Origin: Clostridia bacterium
GTDB lineage: Bacteria; Bacillota; Clostridia; Oscillospirales; Acutalibacteraceae
Direction of reading: 5' to 3'
Length of the DNA stretch: 39,462 nucleotides
Assembly: GCA_017399175.1 (NCBI GenBank)
Contig: JAFQEE010000071.1
Span: 1 to 39,462 of the forward strand
Each line of letters begins with the position of its first letter. Positions within the stretch are counted from its first letter, which is position 1. Below are positions 16,199 through 25,266 of the stretch, in pieces. The notes beneath the pieces were generated by a model that searched no databases, had not been told where the DNA came from, and worked only from the letters and a program-made list of their open reading frames with translations. Made by a program: the position numbers and the translations under genes.

Positions 16199-16699
16199 GT
16201 AGGGGCAGGTCTCCGTGCCTGCCCGTAAGGAGTCTAATATGTTAAAAAATTCAGATTAGAAAGAAAAATTAAAAAAGCAGTAAATAAGACTGTAAAAGAA
16301 TTTGAAAACAGCATACCGAAAATTTCGGGACATTTCTTTTATGGCTCGGTTGATATATCACCAAACAATCTAGTAATCTGGTATTTGTTCAATACTAATG
16401 ATGAATTGACATTAGCAAAAGAGAATGGATTGTGTGATAGTTTGATTTCACAAACAACACAAAACCTTCTTGATGAAGGCTATCCAAAAGAGGCGTTCGA
16501 AAGAACAAAAATTCAGGTTGCTGAAAAAATAACCTATGCAAATGAAGTGCAAGAACAAATTGATAATATTATGGAAAGCTTATTAAATAAAAAAGTAATG
16601 ATAAGTTTCACAACAGAGCAGGATAATGAAGAAAAAGCAAATGGTGATTATCATTTTTATTTTCAATAATCACGGGCAGGCACTTAAGCCCTGCCTCTA
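16199..16699. repeat. Inverted-repeat-bounded segment carrying a broken small gene
   Basis: The left boundary 16199-16225 (GTAGGGGCAGGT...GCCTGCCCG) and right boundary 16673-16699 (CGGGCAGGCA...CTGCCTCTA) are imperfect inverted copies of each other, and each is also a small hairpin. Between them lies only the frameshifted ORF at 16239-16669. This may be an accessory cassette or two independent repeat insertions; no transposase or target duplication is seen. Confidence 0.5.
16239..16669 (+). pseudogene. Small unrecognised gene frameshifted in an A-run after the start
   Basis: A good ribosome site (AAGGAG, 16227-16232) sits 6 nt before ATG at 16239, but that frame stops at 16257-16259. The run TTAAAAAATTC (six A) is followed, in the -1 frame, by an uninterrupted reading to a stop at 16667-16669. 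One extra A would give a 143-aa protein starting MLKKFRLERKIKKAVNK. It has a basic amphipathic N-terminus, GHFFYGSVDIS, and a C-terminus ending NGDYHFYFQ, with a helical, possibly coiled middle. No family recognised. It could be a real one-base deletion, a sequencing error, or slippage on the A-run. A TTG at 16385 allows a 94-aa product but has no ribosome site. Confidence 0.6.
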
Positions 16700-16737
16700 A
16701 AAAATGCTCTGTTAAATGATACTAATCGGGTGAGAAA

Positions 16738-18123
16738 ATGGATAAAAAAGTTGATATTTCAAATCAAATGGCGACTGCTCCCGTGTGGAGTCTTATAATT
16801 AAACTGAGTATTCCTGCAATTTTGGCGCAGATAGTAAATCTTCTTTATAACATTGTTGACAGAATTTATATCGGTCATATGGAAGATGTGGGAACAATGG
16901 CAATCACAGGCATTGGATTGTGCTTTCCTGTAATATCATTGATTAATGCATTTACTATGCTTGTGGCTCAGGGCGGTGCACTTCGTGCTGCCATTGAAAT
17001 GGGAAAAGGCGATATCAAAAAGGCAGAGAAAATTCTTGGTAACTGTTTTGTGTTATTGTTCTTCTTTGCTATTGTATTGACCATATTGTTTATGGCGTTT
17101 GGTGAAAAACTTTTAATGGTTTTCGGTGCAAGTGAAGAAACAATAATATACGCACTTCCATATATGCAGATTTATTCAGCTGGTTCAGTTTTTGTAATGA
17201 TTTCCTTGGGACTTAATATGTTTATAACAACACAAGGCTTTACAAAAATCAGTATGGCAACTGTGCTTATAGGTGCGATTTGTAATATTATTCTTGACCC
17301 TATATTTATTTTTGCTTTTGATATGGGAGTTAGGGGAGCTGCTGTTGCGACGATTATTTCTCAGGCTGTTTCAGCGGTATGGGTATTGTCTTTTTTACTT
17401 GGTAAAAAGACAAAAATAGGAATTAAAAAAGAAAATCTTTTACCATCTGCAAAAATTCTTTTACCTGTATTTGCACTTGGTATTTCTCCGTTTATTATGA
17501 ATGCAACAGAAGCTGTAATTAATGTGGCATTTAATTCATCATTACAGAAGTATGGCGGTGATATTGCCGTTGGTGCAATGACAATTTGCACTACAGTTTT
17601 TCAGATGGCATGGGTACCTGCACAAGGTATCGGTCAGGGTGCACAGCCTATAATCAGTTATAACTATGGTGCAAAAAATGCTGACAGAGTAAAGCAGGCT
17701 TTTAAAGCATTTTTGACTATTTGTTTCTCTTATGTATTCGTATTCGGGATGGCAATTGAGCTGTTTCCACAGTTCTTTATAGGAATATTTAACGACAATC
17801 CTGAACTTGTGGAAACTGCAACATGGACAATTCGTCTTTATGGTTGTGCGATGGTGTTCTTTGGAATACAAATGGCAGTTCAGCAGACTTTTATTGCTCT
17901 TGGTAAAGCAAAAGCATCACTTTTTATTGCTTGTTTGCGAAAGGTAATTCTTTTAGTGCCTTTGATTTATATTTTACCTAATTTCTTTGAAAATAAGGTT
18001 TTTGCAGTATTCCTTGCAGAGCCTGTTTCTGATGCTATATCAATAATAACTGCATCAGTTGTATTTTTCTTTGTGTTCAGAAAAGAAATGAAAAATCTGA
18101 AAGCAGAAAACCAATTAAAATAA
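16738..18123 (+). CDS. MATE-family multidrug efflux transporter
   Basis: A 461-aa protein of about twelve transmembrane helices in two similar halves. The N-terminal PVWSLIIKLSIPAILAQIVNLLYNIVDRIYIG is the usual MATE opening, and the second half contains WVPAQGIGQGAQPIISYNYGA, also typical. These Na+- or H+-coupled antiporters expel cationic compounds. GGGTGAG lies before the ATG. It is monocistronic as far as can be seen, placed just after the repeat-bounded segment, and no regulator is adjacent. The substrate is unknown. Confidence 0.92.
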   Translation: MDKKVDISNQMATAPVWSLIIKLSIPAILAQIVNLLYNIVDRIYIGHMEDVGTMAITGIGLCFPVISLINAFTMLVAQGGALRAAIEMGKGDIKKAEKILGNCFVLLFFFAIVLTILFMAFGEKLLMVFGASEETIIYALPYMQIYSAGSVFVMISLGLNMFITTQGFTKISMATVLIGAICNIILDPIFIFAFDMGVRGAAVATIISQAVSAVWVLSFLLGKKTKIGIKKENLLPSAKILLPVFALGISPFIMNATEAVINVAFNSSLQKYGGDIAVGAMTICTTVFQMAWVPAQGIGQGAQPIISYNYGAKNADRVKQAFKAFLTICFSYVFVFGMAIELFPQFFIGIFNDNPELVETATWTIRLYGCAMVFFGIQMAVQQTFIALGKAKASLFIACLRKVILLVPLIYILPNFFENKVFAVFLAEPVSDAISIITASVVFFFVFRKEMKNLKAENQLK

Positions 18124-18194
18124 TACTGTACAAAAATAATTGTTTATGATAATATAATTGTGTATACAACTATATGTTGAAGGAGAAAATGAAA

Positions 18195-19808
18195 ATGGAA
18201 AAAGAAATTTATGCTCTTGCCTTTGATATTGGCACAACAGGTGTTAAGACTTGTCTTTTCAAAATAGGAAAGACAATCGAACTTATCTCTGCTGCAAGTG
18301 AGGGCTATAAACTTTATATTATGCCTAATGGCGGTGCTGAACAGGACCCTGACGAATGGTGGGCTGCAATGTGTTCAACATCAAAGAAAGTTATGGCAGA
18401 ATCAGGTGTTGACCCTAAAGATGTTTACGGTATTTCATTCTGTTCACAGATGCAGGGGCTCGTTCTCGTTGATAAAGACGGTAACCATGTTCGTCGTGCA
18501 TTCAGTTATATGGACCAGCGTGCAACAGAAGAACTTAAAAAGGGTATTGCATACGGACCACAGATTGCCGGTGCAAACATCTTTAAACTTCTTCCATCAC
18601 TTGCAATTACAGGTGCTGTTGCAGCAAGTGTTAAGGACCCCGTATGGAAATATAAGTGGACAGAGGCACACGAGCCTGAAAACTTCAAGAAAGTACATAA
18701 ATGGCTTGATGTTAAAGAGTATCTTATCTGCCGTATGACAGGCGAATTCGTAATGACAAAGGACTCTGCTTTTGGTGCTTTGCTTTATGATATTAATAAA
18801 AAATGCTGGAGTCCTACAATTTGTAAGCTCCTCGGTGTCAATATGGACCACCTTGCAAAGATTGTTGACTGTACAGATAAAATCGGTACACTTCGTGCTG
18901 AACAGGCTGAACAGTTAGGTCTTGTGCCTGGAATTTCTGTATTTGGTGGTGGCGGTGACGCTACACTTATCGGTGTTGGTGCGGGTGCAACAGGTCTTGG
19001 TGATACTCATATTTATCAGGGTACATCTGGTTGGGTTTCAACTGTTGTTGATAAGAGTATTGTTGACGCAAGTGCTATGATTGCTGCTGTTGTTGGTGCT
19101 GCTGACGGAATTTACAACTATTTTGCAGAGCTTGAAACTGCAGGTAAATGCGTTGAGTGGGTTAAGGACCACTTGGCACTTGATGAAATTGACATCTATC
19201 TTGATAAACAACATGACCTTAAACATAAAAATGCAGATATGGAAGTTGTTTATACAAATCTTTACGACTATATGATGGCTGTTGTGGATTCAATCCCTGC
19301 AGGCAGCGGCGGAGTAATCTTTACACCTTGGCTTCATGGTAATCGTTGTCCGTTTGAAGACCCTAATTCAAGAGGAATGTTCTTTAATATCAGCCTTGAA
19401 ACAGGCAAAACAGAACTTATCAGAGCAGTTGTTGAAGGCGTTTGTTTCCACCTTCGTTGGTTTATCGAAACACAGGACAAAAAAGTCAAGACATCAAATA
19501 CAATCCGCTTTGTTGGTGGTGGTGCTCTTTCAGCTGTTACAAGTCAGATTCTTGCTGACTGTACAGGCAGAGTTATTGAAACTGTTGCAAGTCCACAGAA
19601 TGTTGGTTCTGTCGGTGCTGCTGTTCTTATCGCAGTTAATGCAGGTATCATTTCAAGTGTTCAGGATGCGAAAAAACTTATTCCTGCTGTGAATACATAC
19701 ATTCCTAACAAAGAAAATAAGGCAGTTTATGATAAGAACTTTGAAGTGTTCAAAAAACTTTATAATTCAAATAAAGCAAACTTTGAAGCACTTAACGCTG
19801 TAAAATAA
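18195..19808 (+). CDS. FGGY-family carbohydrate kinase (xylulokinase-like)
   Basis: A 537-aa kinase of the FGGY family. The ATP phosphate loop DIGTTGVKT is at 11-19, followed by a Q-M-Q-G-L-V-L substrate-region segment. FGGGGDATLIGVGAG marks the inter-domain hinge, and FVGGGALSAVTSQILAD and the NVGSVGAA segment near the C-terminus bind the nucleotide. It is nearest to xylulokinases, but the substrate is not certain. GAAGGAG at 18179-18185 favours the ATG at 18195 (9 nt) over those at 18189 or 18174. It stands alone, ending in a clean terminator. Together with the GH43 protein it could feed pentose into the pentose phosphate pathway. Confidence 0.85.
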   Translation: MEKEIYALAFDIGTTGVKTCLFKIGKTIELISAASEGYKLYIMPNGGAEQDPDEWWAAMCSTSKKVMAESGVDPKDVYGISFCSQMQGLVLVDKDGNHVRRAFSYMDQRATEELKKGIAYGPQIAGANIFKLLPSLAITGAVAASVKDPVWKYKWTEAHEPENFKKVHKWLDVKEYLICRMTGEFVMTKDSAFGALLYDINKKCWSPTICKLLGVNMDHLAKIVDCTDKIGTLRAEQAEQLGLVPGISVFGGGGDATLIGVGAGATGLGDTHIYQGTSGWVSTVVDKSIVDASAMIAAVVGAADGIYNYFAELETAGKCVEWVKDHLALDEIDIYLDKQHDLKHKNADMEVVYTNLYDYMMAVVDSIPAGSGGVIFTPWLHGNRCPFEDPNSRGMFFNISLETGKTELIRAVVEGVCFHLRWFIETQDKKVKTSNTIRFVGGGALSAVTSQILADCTGRVIETVASPQNVGSVGAAVLIAVNAGIISSVQDAKKLIPAVNTYIPNKENKAVYDKNFEVFKKLYNSNKANFEALNAVK

Positions 19809-19818
19809 AAAATATTCA

Positions 19819-19845
19819 AGAGGATAGGTCACTATCCTCTTTTTT
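19819..19845 (+). terminator. Intrinsic terminator of the FGGY kinase gene
   Basis: Perfect 9-bp stem AGAGGATAG/CTATCCTCT with a 4-nt loop, followed by TTTTT, 10 bp after the stop codon. Confidence 0.88.
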
Positions 19846-19849
19846 CTTG

Positions 19850-19878
19850 TTGCAAAATCTTGCGAGAAATTGTATAAT
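19850..19878 (+). promoter_or_regulatory. Promoter for the acidic membrane protein gene
   Basis: TTGCAA (19850-19855), 17 nt, TATAAT (19873-19878), directly after the kinase terminator and 29 bp before the TTG start at 19908. Confidence 0.7.
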
Positions 19879-19907
19879 AAATATGTATGTAGTTCGGAGG
19901 TGTTAGT

Positions 19908-22226
19908 TTGGCAAAAAAAGACGAACGTATAAACAATATGAATAATGAAACAAATGCTGTTTTTGATGATAAACCTTTGGAAAAAAAGGCAGTAGAAGAA
20001 TTACAGGAAGAATTTTCTTCAATATTCAACGAAGATTATGACGATACTGAAGAAGATGTAGTGTGGGATGAACCTAATGAAAGTTTTCCTGTATTTCCTT
20101 TCCGAAGAAAAGAACGATATGGGAATTATCCTAATGTAGTTGACGAAAAGGAAGAAACTCCAAAAGAAAAAAAGGAAAAGAAATCTGTTTTCCCTTGGAA
20201 GAAAAAGTCGGAAAAGGACAATACTGAAGATAAATCAACAAAAGGAAAAACAGAATCTGTTGAAGATAATAAAAAAGAAAAAGAACCTGTTATCGAAGAC
20301 GAAGAAATCGCTGTGGTTGAAACTGCTGACGAAACAAATGTAGTTGAAGAACAAAATGACACGGTTGAAGAAGTAGCAGAAGAACAAGAAGCGGTAATTG
20401 AAGAAATTCCTACTTTTGAAGAAGATGATGAAGAGGAAACTGTCAAGGAAGAAATAACCGAAACTCCTGCGAAAAAGAAATTCCAGTTACCTGTTATGCC
20501 TTGGACTTTAAAGAAAAGCAATGCTCAGAACGAAGATGTTCAACAAGAATCTTCTTCAAACGAAACTGAAAAAACAATTGAAGAAGTTCCATCTTTTGAA
20601 GAAATAGTTGAGGAGAAAAAAGAAGAAGCGGTAATTGAAGAAACTGAAACTCCTGAAATTGTTGAAGAAATTGAAGATGAATTTTCTGTTGAAGAAACTC
20701 CAATCATTGAAGAAGAAATTAAAGAAGTAGTAGTTGAGATTCTTCCGCCTTTTGAAACAGTTAATGTTGTAGAGAATTTCGAAGAAATTCCACCGTATGA
20801 AGAAGAAAAGGCTGAAGAATCAGTTGAGTTGCTTCCACCATTTCAGGTTGGTGAAGTGCCGGTGACTATACCAATTTCTGAAGAAGATAAACAGGAAGAG
20901 TCAAAGCCTGTCAAGAAGAAAAAGGTAAAAGAGCCGAAAGCAAAAAAAGAAAAGGTTCAGCAGGGCGATAATGAGCCACTTACAAAAAAAGACCACATAA
21001 CATTTGTGCTGGCTATTGTGGCACTTGTTATGGCTGTTGCTTTTGTGTTCTTGAAATTCTTGCCTATGAATAATAATGGTGGGAAAACACCTGAAAACAA
21101 CATGGAAACAGGAGCAAAACTTTCTGAAATTCAGGTTGTTCGCCAGAGCACAGGGGATAAGTATGTTCAGTCGGATATAGAGAATGTTTATTATTCAGTT
21201 TCTTCCGAAAATGAAGTTAAGTATTTTGAATACGAAAATGGTGCTATGAAACTGATTCAGGCAACAGATGTAGTTAATGCTCAGGTTACTATGGATAAGG
21301 AAAAATTACCTGTAACAATTAATTATGTAAAAACAAATGACAGCATTTTCGGTATCAGCATTTTCCGTTCAGAAGACAATCCGGGAAGCACAGTACATAA
21401 TGTAATAACCTTTAAGCTTGTTGATTTGCCCGAAAAACATAAGACTGATGGAAAAGCACTTTTACTTGCTGTTGCAAATTCGGAGTCGTCATCGAGAAGA
21501 TATAATCTTTGGACAGACAGTTTTATAGTTGACCTGAAGTCTGGTGACACCACAAGATTTTTAACTGAAGATAATAGTGATTCATATTCCGTTGCATATT
21601 CAGTTCTTACAAATTCTGCTTATGCTACCGATGGTGAAATGATACCATTCTTCACTACAAGAGAATATGGTGACGGTAGTGGTAAAAAAGACCTTTTTGT
21701 AAAAAACGGAGCAAATGAATCCTTGTTTGCAACTGATGTGTATGGTGAGTACATTTATGCTGACAAAGATGTGATTGCATACCTTAAAGCCACAGAAACA
21801 GGCTTTAACATTGTAAAAAAGGAAGATACAAAGGAAGAAAAGGTTGTATTTTCTTTGTATGGAAATTTCAGCACAGATTACCTTTATCATCAGGAATATA
21901 TTCTCAATAAAAATGACGGCAATCTGTACAATGCAAAAACAGGTGAAGAAATTGCACTTGCAGGATATAAAATGTCAAGTGCAGAAATGATGAGCATAAG
22001 TCCTGATGGAAGATATCTTGTTGTCCTTGGTACAGTCAACAGCGTTGCTGATTATCAGGTGCATATTTTCGATTTAAAAAAGAATGATTATGCAAAATAT
22101 GAGGAATTGAATTTCTCACAACACTACAATTTATCTTTTGTTGATGAAACAAAGGCGATGTATGTGGTTGTTGACCCGAATGGCGGATACGAGCAGGTCG
22201 TTTTTGATGTTTCAAAAGCGTTTTGA
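19908..22226 (+). CDS. Unrecognised bitopic protein: acidic disordered arm, one membrane helix, extracellular beta domain
   Basis: A 772-aa protein. Start is TTG at 19908, fixed by CGGAGGTG about 5 nt upstream. Residues 1-360 are Glu/Lys-rich, low in complexity and probably disordered. They carry five copies of a short motif [IVL]-P-x-[FY]-[EQ] (IPTFEE 167, VPSFEE 227, LPPFET 279, IPPYEE 294, LPPFQV 309) and three basic-aromatic motifs (FPVFPFRRK, SVFPWKKK, LPVMPWTLKK). One transmembrane helix spans about 363-386. The remaining 385 residues look like beta-rich, propeller-type sequence, with a SISPDGRYLVVLG strand near the end, and would face outward. No catalytic motif is visible. The architecture suggests a scaffold or sensor, but no function can be assigned. 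It is monocistronic. Confidence 0.8.
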   Translation: MAKKDERINNMNNETNAVFDDKPLEKKAVEELQEEFSSIFNEDYDDTEEDVVWDEPNESFPVFPFRRKERYGNYPNVVDEKEETPKEKKEKKSVFPWKKKSEKDNTEDKSTKGKTESVEDNKKEKEPVIEDEEIAVVETADETNVVEEQNDTVEEVAEEQEAVIEEIPTFEEDDEEETVKEEITETPAKKKFQLPVMPWTLKKSNAQNEDVQQESSSNETEKTIEEVPSFEEIVEEKKEEAVIEETETPEIVEEIEDEFSVEETPIIEEEIKEVVVEILPPFETVNVVENFEEIPPYEEEKAEESVELLPPFQVGEVPVTIPISEEDKQEESKPVKKKKVKEPKAKKEKVQQGDNEPLTKKDHITFVLAIVALVMAVAFVFLKFLPMNNNGGKTPENNMETGAKLSEIQVVRQSTGDKYVQSDIENVYYSVSSENEVKYFEYENGAMKLIQATDVVNAQVTMDKEKLPVTINYVKTNDSIFGISIFRSEDNPGSTVHNVITFKLVDLPEKHKTDGKALLLAVANSESSSRRYNLWTDSFIVDLKSGDTTRFLTEDNSDSYSVAYSVLTNSAYATDGEMIPFFTTREYGDGSGKKDLFVKNGANESLFATDVYGEYIYADKDVIAYLKATETGFNIVKKEDTKEEKVVFSLYGNFSTDYLYHQEYILNKNDGNLYNAKTGEEIALAGYKMSSAEMMSISPDGRYLVVLGTVNSVADYQVHIFDLKKNDYAKYEELNFSQHYNLSFVDETKAMYVVVDPNGGYEQVVFDVSKAF

Positions 22227-22237
22227 GTTTTAAATAT

Positions 22238-22267
22238 ATCAGGTAGGGTGTAAAAACTCTGCCTGAT
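22238..22267 (+). terminator. Weak hairpin after the acidic membrane protein gene
   Basis: A 12-bp stem (ATCAGGTAGGGT with ACTCTGCCTGAT, two G-U pairs) 11 bp past the stop, followed by TGTTATATTG rather than a solid T-run. Confidence 0.5.
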
Positions 22268-22362
22268 TGTTATATTGATTGTGAAAAATAGACTTAATAT
22301 GAGTGATTTTTGACCAATCTTTTGTTAAAAACATAAAAAAGTGAAAAAAATGAAAAAAACTC

Positions 22363-22391
22363 TTGCATTTTGGTATATGTTCTGTTAGAAT
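22363..22391 (+). promoter_or_regulatory. rRNA-type promoter with upstream A-tracts
   Basis: TTGCAT (22363-22368), 17 nt, TAGAAT (22386-22391). The 40 bp upstream hold several A-runs in helical phase, like an UP element that binds the RNA polymerase alpha subunit. It is 35 bp before the 5S gene. Confidence 0.7.
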
Positions 22392-22425
22392 ATCTCTTGC
22401 GTTCACGAGATAAAGAGTTTCGTGA

Positions 22426-22541
<116 letters not shown>

Positions 22542-22547
22542 CAAACT

Positions 22548-22583
22548 AAAGCGTCTGTCCAATAGGATGGGCGCTTTCTTTTT
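22548..22583 (+). terminator. Terminator of the 5S rRNA gene
   Basis: A 13-bp stem (22548-22560 with 22565-22577, including G-U or mismatched pairs in the middle), loop AATA, then CTTTTTG. Confidence 0.75.
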
Positions 22584-22622
22584 GTCTGAAAACGAAATGC
22601 GAATACGGTGTCCTTGCATTTC

Positions 22623-22651
22623 TTGACAGCCTTTTTGATATTTATTATAAT
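22623..22651 (+). promoter_or_regulatory. Consensus promoter for the glycosyltransferase operon
   Basis: TTGACA (22623-22628), 17 nt, TATAAT (22646-22651); all twelve bases match. It lies 60 bp before the TTG start at 22711. Confidence 0.85.
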
Positions 22652-22710
22652 TATGAAGAATAAGAGTAATAATATTTCAGAAAAAGGATTTTCTTCGGAG
22701 GTGAACTGAT

Positions 22711-23673
22711 TTGGACAAGATTGCAGTTTTAATTCCTTGTTATAACGAAAGTCAGACCATTGAAAAGGTTGTTAAGGATTGGAAAAAAGCGTTACCTGAA
22801 GCAGTTGTTTATGTGTATGATAATAACTCTGTTGACGGTACTGCAGATATAGCACGACAGGCAGGTGCTGTGGTTCGTTATGAATATCAACAGGGTAAGG
22901 GTAATGTGATTCGTCGTATGTTCCGTGAGATTGATGCAGAGGCATATATTATGGTAGACGGTGATGATACTTATCCTGCAGACTGTGCCCGTGAAATGGT
23001 GAATCTTGTACTTTATAATCAGGTTGATATGGTCGTAGGCGACAGACTTTCAACAACATATTTCGACGAGAATAAGCGTCGCTTTCACAATTTTGGAAAT
23101 TATATGGTTCGCTGGAGCATAAACACCCTGTTCCGTGCAAAAATCAAAGATATAATGAGCGGATGTCGCGCATTCAGCTATGAGTTCGTTAAGACTTTTC
23201 CTGTTTTATCCGAGGGCTTTGAGATTGAAACTGAAATGAGTATTCATGTGCTTGATAAAAATATGCGTGTTGAAAATGTTGAGATTGAATACAGGGACAG
23301 ACCGGAAGGCAGCGAATCAAAGCTTAACACAATTTCAGACGGTTTAAAGGTTATAATGACTATTATAAAATTATATTGCCTATACAGACCGGGATACTTT
23401 TTCGGTATTGTGGCATTGATTCTTGCGTTGCTGTCAGCAGTATTTTTTATTCCTGTATTGCTGACATATTTCAAAACGGGACTTGTGCCTAATTTTCCTA
23501 CACTTATAGTGTGTGGATTTACTGCTGTCAGCTCGTTGCTCTTTTTCTTTACGGGAATACAGCTTCAGAATATGGTAAAAAAGAACAAGCAGGAATTTGA
23601 AATTGAACGGATAAAAGCAAATTATCGTTTCCGTGATTCCGTATCAAAGCAGGAGAAGAACAAAAATGAGTAA
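22711..23673 (+). CDS. GT2-family glycosyltransferase (polyprenyl-phosphate sugar transferase type)
   Basis: A 320-aa protein. The N-terminal GT-A domain shows LIPCYNES (7-14), YDNNSVDGT (36-44) and the metal-binding MVDGDDTYP (81-89). Two C-terminal helices (about 228-250 and 262-283) anchor it in the membrane. This plan matches enzymes that load a sugar onto undecaprenyl phosphate for transfer outside the cell. The start is TTG at 22711, with CGGAGGTG upstream. It overlaps the next membrane-protein gene by 8 bp, so the two are coupled; the partner may be the transferase using the lipid-linked sugar (inference). Confidence 0.88.
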   Translation: MDKIAVLIPCYNESQTIEKVVKDWKKALPEAVVYVYDNNSVDGTADIARQAGAVVRYEYQQGKGNVIRRMFREIDAEAYIMVDGDDTYPADCAREMVNLVLYNQVDMVVGDRLSTTYFDENKRRFHNFGNYMVRWSINTLFRAKIKDIMSGCRAFSYEFVKTFPVLSEGFEIETEMSIHVLDKNMRVENVEIEYRDRPEGSESKLNTISDGLKVIMTIIKLYCLYRPGYFFGIVALILALLSAVFFIPVLLTYFKTGLVPNFPTLIVCGFTAVSSLLFFFTGIQLQNMVKKNKQEFEIERIKANYRFRDSVSKQEKNKNE

Positions 23674-25102
23674 TCCGTCAGGTGATGCAAACAAGAAAAA
23701 TGAATATTGCAAAACGGCTTGTACCCTGTTGGCGGTGTTACTGACAATTATGGCTTGTATTATGCCTATGGATAATCTTTCATTGTGGAACGGTGAGCAG
23801 CCCGGACACAGAAATCAGTATGAGTTGATGGCAGAGGCAATTCTGGACGGCCGTCTTGATATTGATTACGGTGAGGATACACTTGCAAATCTCGAAAATC
23901 CGTATAACCCGCAGGAAAGAGATGATGCAGGAGTCTGGTATCCGTGGGACCATGCGTATTATAACGGACACTATTATATGTATTTTGGCATTGTGCCTGT
24001 ATTTTTGGTTTTTCTTCCCTATCGCGTTTTGACGGGACAAGCATTGACCACATTTCGCGGAACACAAATATTTGTTGTTTTTATAATAATCGGCATTTTT
24101 GTTTTGTTTGACCTGTTGAGAAAACGATTCTTTAAAAATATGTCATACATGGCATATATAGGACTGTCTGTAGCAGTTTCTGTAATGAGTGTGTGGTATA
24201 GCTCGGCAGAGCCTGCGTTGTATTGTACTGCTATTACAGCTGCTATTGCATTACAGGTGTGGAGTCTGTATTTTTTTATTCGCGCAGTATGGTACGAGAA
24301 AAATGAAAACAAGCAGATTGCTTACGCTGCGGTAGGTGCGTTGCTTGGTGCCTTGGTGTTTGGCTGTCGTCCGCCGATTGCCTTGGCAAACATAATAGTA
24401 CTGCCTATGCTGTATGTTTTCATAAAACAAAGAAAATTGACGATTGCATTGTTGGGTAAATTGGCTCTTGCTGCTCTTCCTTATGTTTTTGTGGGAGTAG
24501 GGCTGATGGCTTATAACTATGTGAGATTCGATAATCCGTTTGAGTTTGGTCAGGCATATCAATTGACCGTTGCTGACCAATCACAATACGGCTTCGCAAT
24601 TCATTCTTCCGATATTATTCGTATATTCAATGGAGTAATGGAAAGCTTTTTCCAGTATAAAAAAGTAAATGAGGCTTTTCCGTTTCTGGAAACAGGCGGT
24701 ATGCTTTTTAATTATCCTTTATTATTGTTATCTCTGGGTGCAATCAGGTCGTCATCAATCAGCTTTGCGAAGAAAGACAGGCTTATACCTTTAGTGTTTG
24801 GCATATTTGCTGTTGTTCTGATTATAACAGCGGTGGATGTGCTGTGGACACCGTATCTTCTGGAACGCTATCACATGGACACTTATTTTCTTATGGGAAT
24901 TTTGTGCTTTATGGGTGTTGGTTTGTGGTATAGCACTATTACCCGTGAAAAAACAAAAAGGATTTTTTGCCTGATTGTTGTGGGACTTTCAATTATCTCG
25001 GTTGTAAGCTCATTTTTGTATTATGTTGATACTGTGTGCGTTTATTATCCTGAAAAAGCACAGGAAATAGGGAACGCGCTGTTCTTTCGGAGCATTATGT
25101 AA
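23666..25102 (+). CDS. Polytopic membrane protein, possibly a GT-C-like glycosyltransferase
   Basis: A 478-aa protein with about ten hydrophobic helices. After the first helix comes a large outward loop with conserved-looking acidic and aromatic residues (GRLDIDYGED, NPYNPQERDD, WYPWDHAYYNGHYYMYFG). Long first loops with acidic residues are typical of GT-C enzymes that use lipid-phosphate sugars, but I do not recognise a named family. The start at 23666 (AGGAG upstream) overlaps the GT2 gene by 8 bp; an open frame from 23633 is less likely. The pairing with a polyprenyl-phosphate transferase supports a role in decorating wall polymers or glycolipids; this is inference. Confidence 0.7.
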   Translation: MSNPSGDANKKNEYCKTACTLLAVLLTIMACIMPMDNLSLWNGEQPGHRNQYELMAEAILDGRLDIDYGEDTLANLENPYNPQERDDAGVWYPWDHAYYNGHYYMYFGIVPVFLVFLPYRVLTGQALTTFRGTQIFVVFIIIGIFVLFDLLRKRFFKNMSYMAYIGLSVAVSVMSVWYSSAEPALYCTAITAAIALQVWSLYFFIRAVWYEKNENKQIAYAAVGALLGALVFGCRPPIALANIIVLPMLYVFIKQRKLTIALLGKLALAALPYVFVGVGLMAYNYVRFDNPFEFGQAYQLTVADQSQYGFAIHSSDIIRIFNGVMESFFQYKKVNEAFPFLETGGMLFNYPLLLLSLGAIRSSSISFAKKDRLIPLVFGIFAVVLIITAVDVLWTPYLLERYHMDTYFLMGILCFMGVGLWYSTITREKTKRIFCLIVVGLSIISVVSSFLYYVDTVCVYYPEKAQEIGNALFFRSIM

Positions 25103-25168
25103 TTAACGATGGCAACAAAAAGCACGGTTCGGAGTATTTCTGACACTCTAAAATTAAATATTTTGTTT

Positions 25169-25196
25169 GCAGGTATTGTATAATACCTGCTTTTTT
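25169..25196 (+). terminator. Intrinsic terminator after the glycosyltransferase operon
   Basis: Perfect 9-bp stem GCAGGTATT/AATACCTGC with loop GTAT, followed by six T, 66 bp past the stop at 25102 and just before the mreB promoter. Confidence 0.88.
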
Positions 25197-25212
25197 GATA
25201 AAATAAAATAGA

Positions 25213-25241
25213 TTGTATTTGATTTTATTTCTTGTTATATA
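25213..25241 (+). promoter_or_regulatory. Promoter for the mreBCD-mrdA operon
   Basis: TTGTAT (25213-25218), 17 nt, TATATA (25236-25241), 25 bp before the mreB ATG, leaving a short leader with GGGAG. Confidence 0.55.
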
Positions 25242-25266
25242 AAATTAGTATTTGGGAGATGTTGAA

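Noticed and set aside
16385-16669. A 94-aa gene starting at TTG 16385
   Set aside because: No ribosome site there, and the frame continues upstream to a good start that is only one base out of frame, so the longer frameshifted gene explains it better.
20126-20521. Ser-rich open frame of 131 codons antisense to the acidic protein gene
   Set aside because: Serine and phenylalanine runs are the complement of Glu/Lys codons on the plus strand; no ribosome site or domain.
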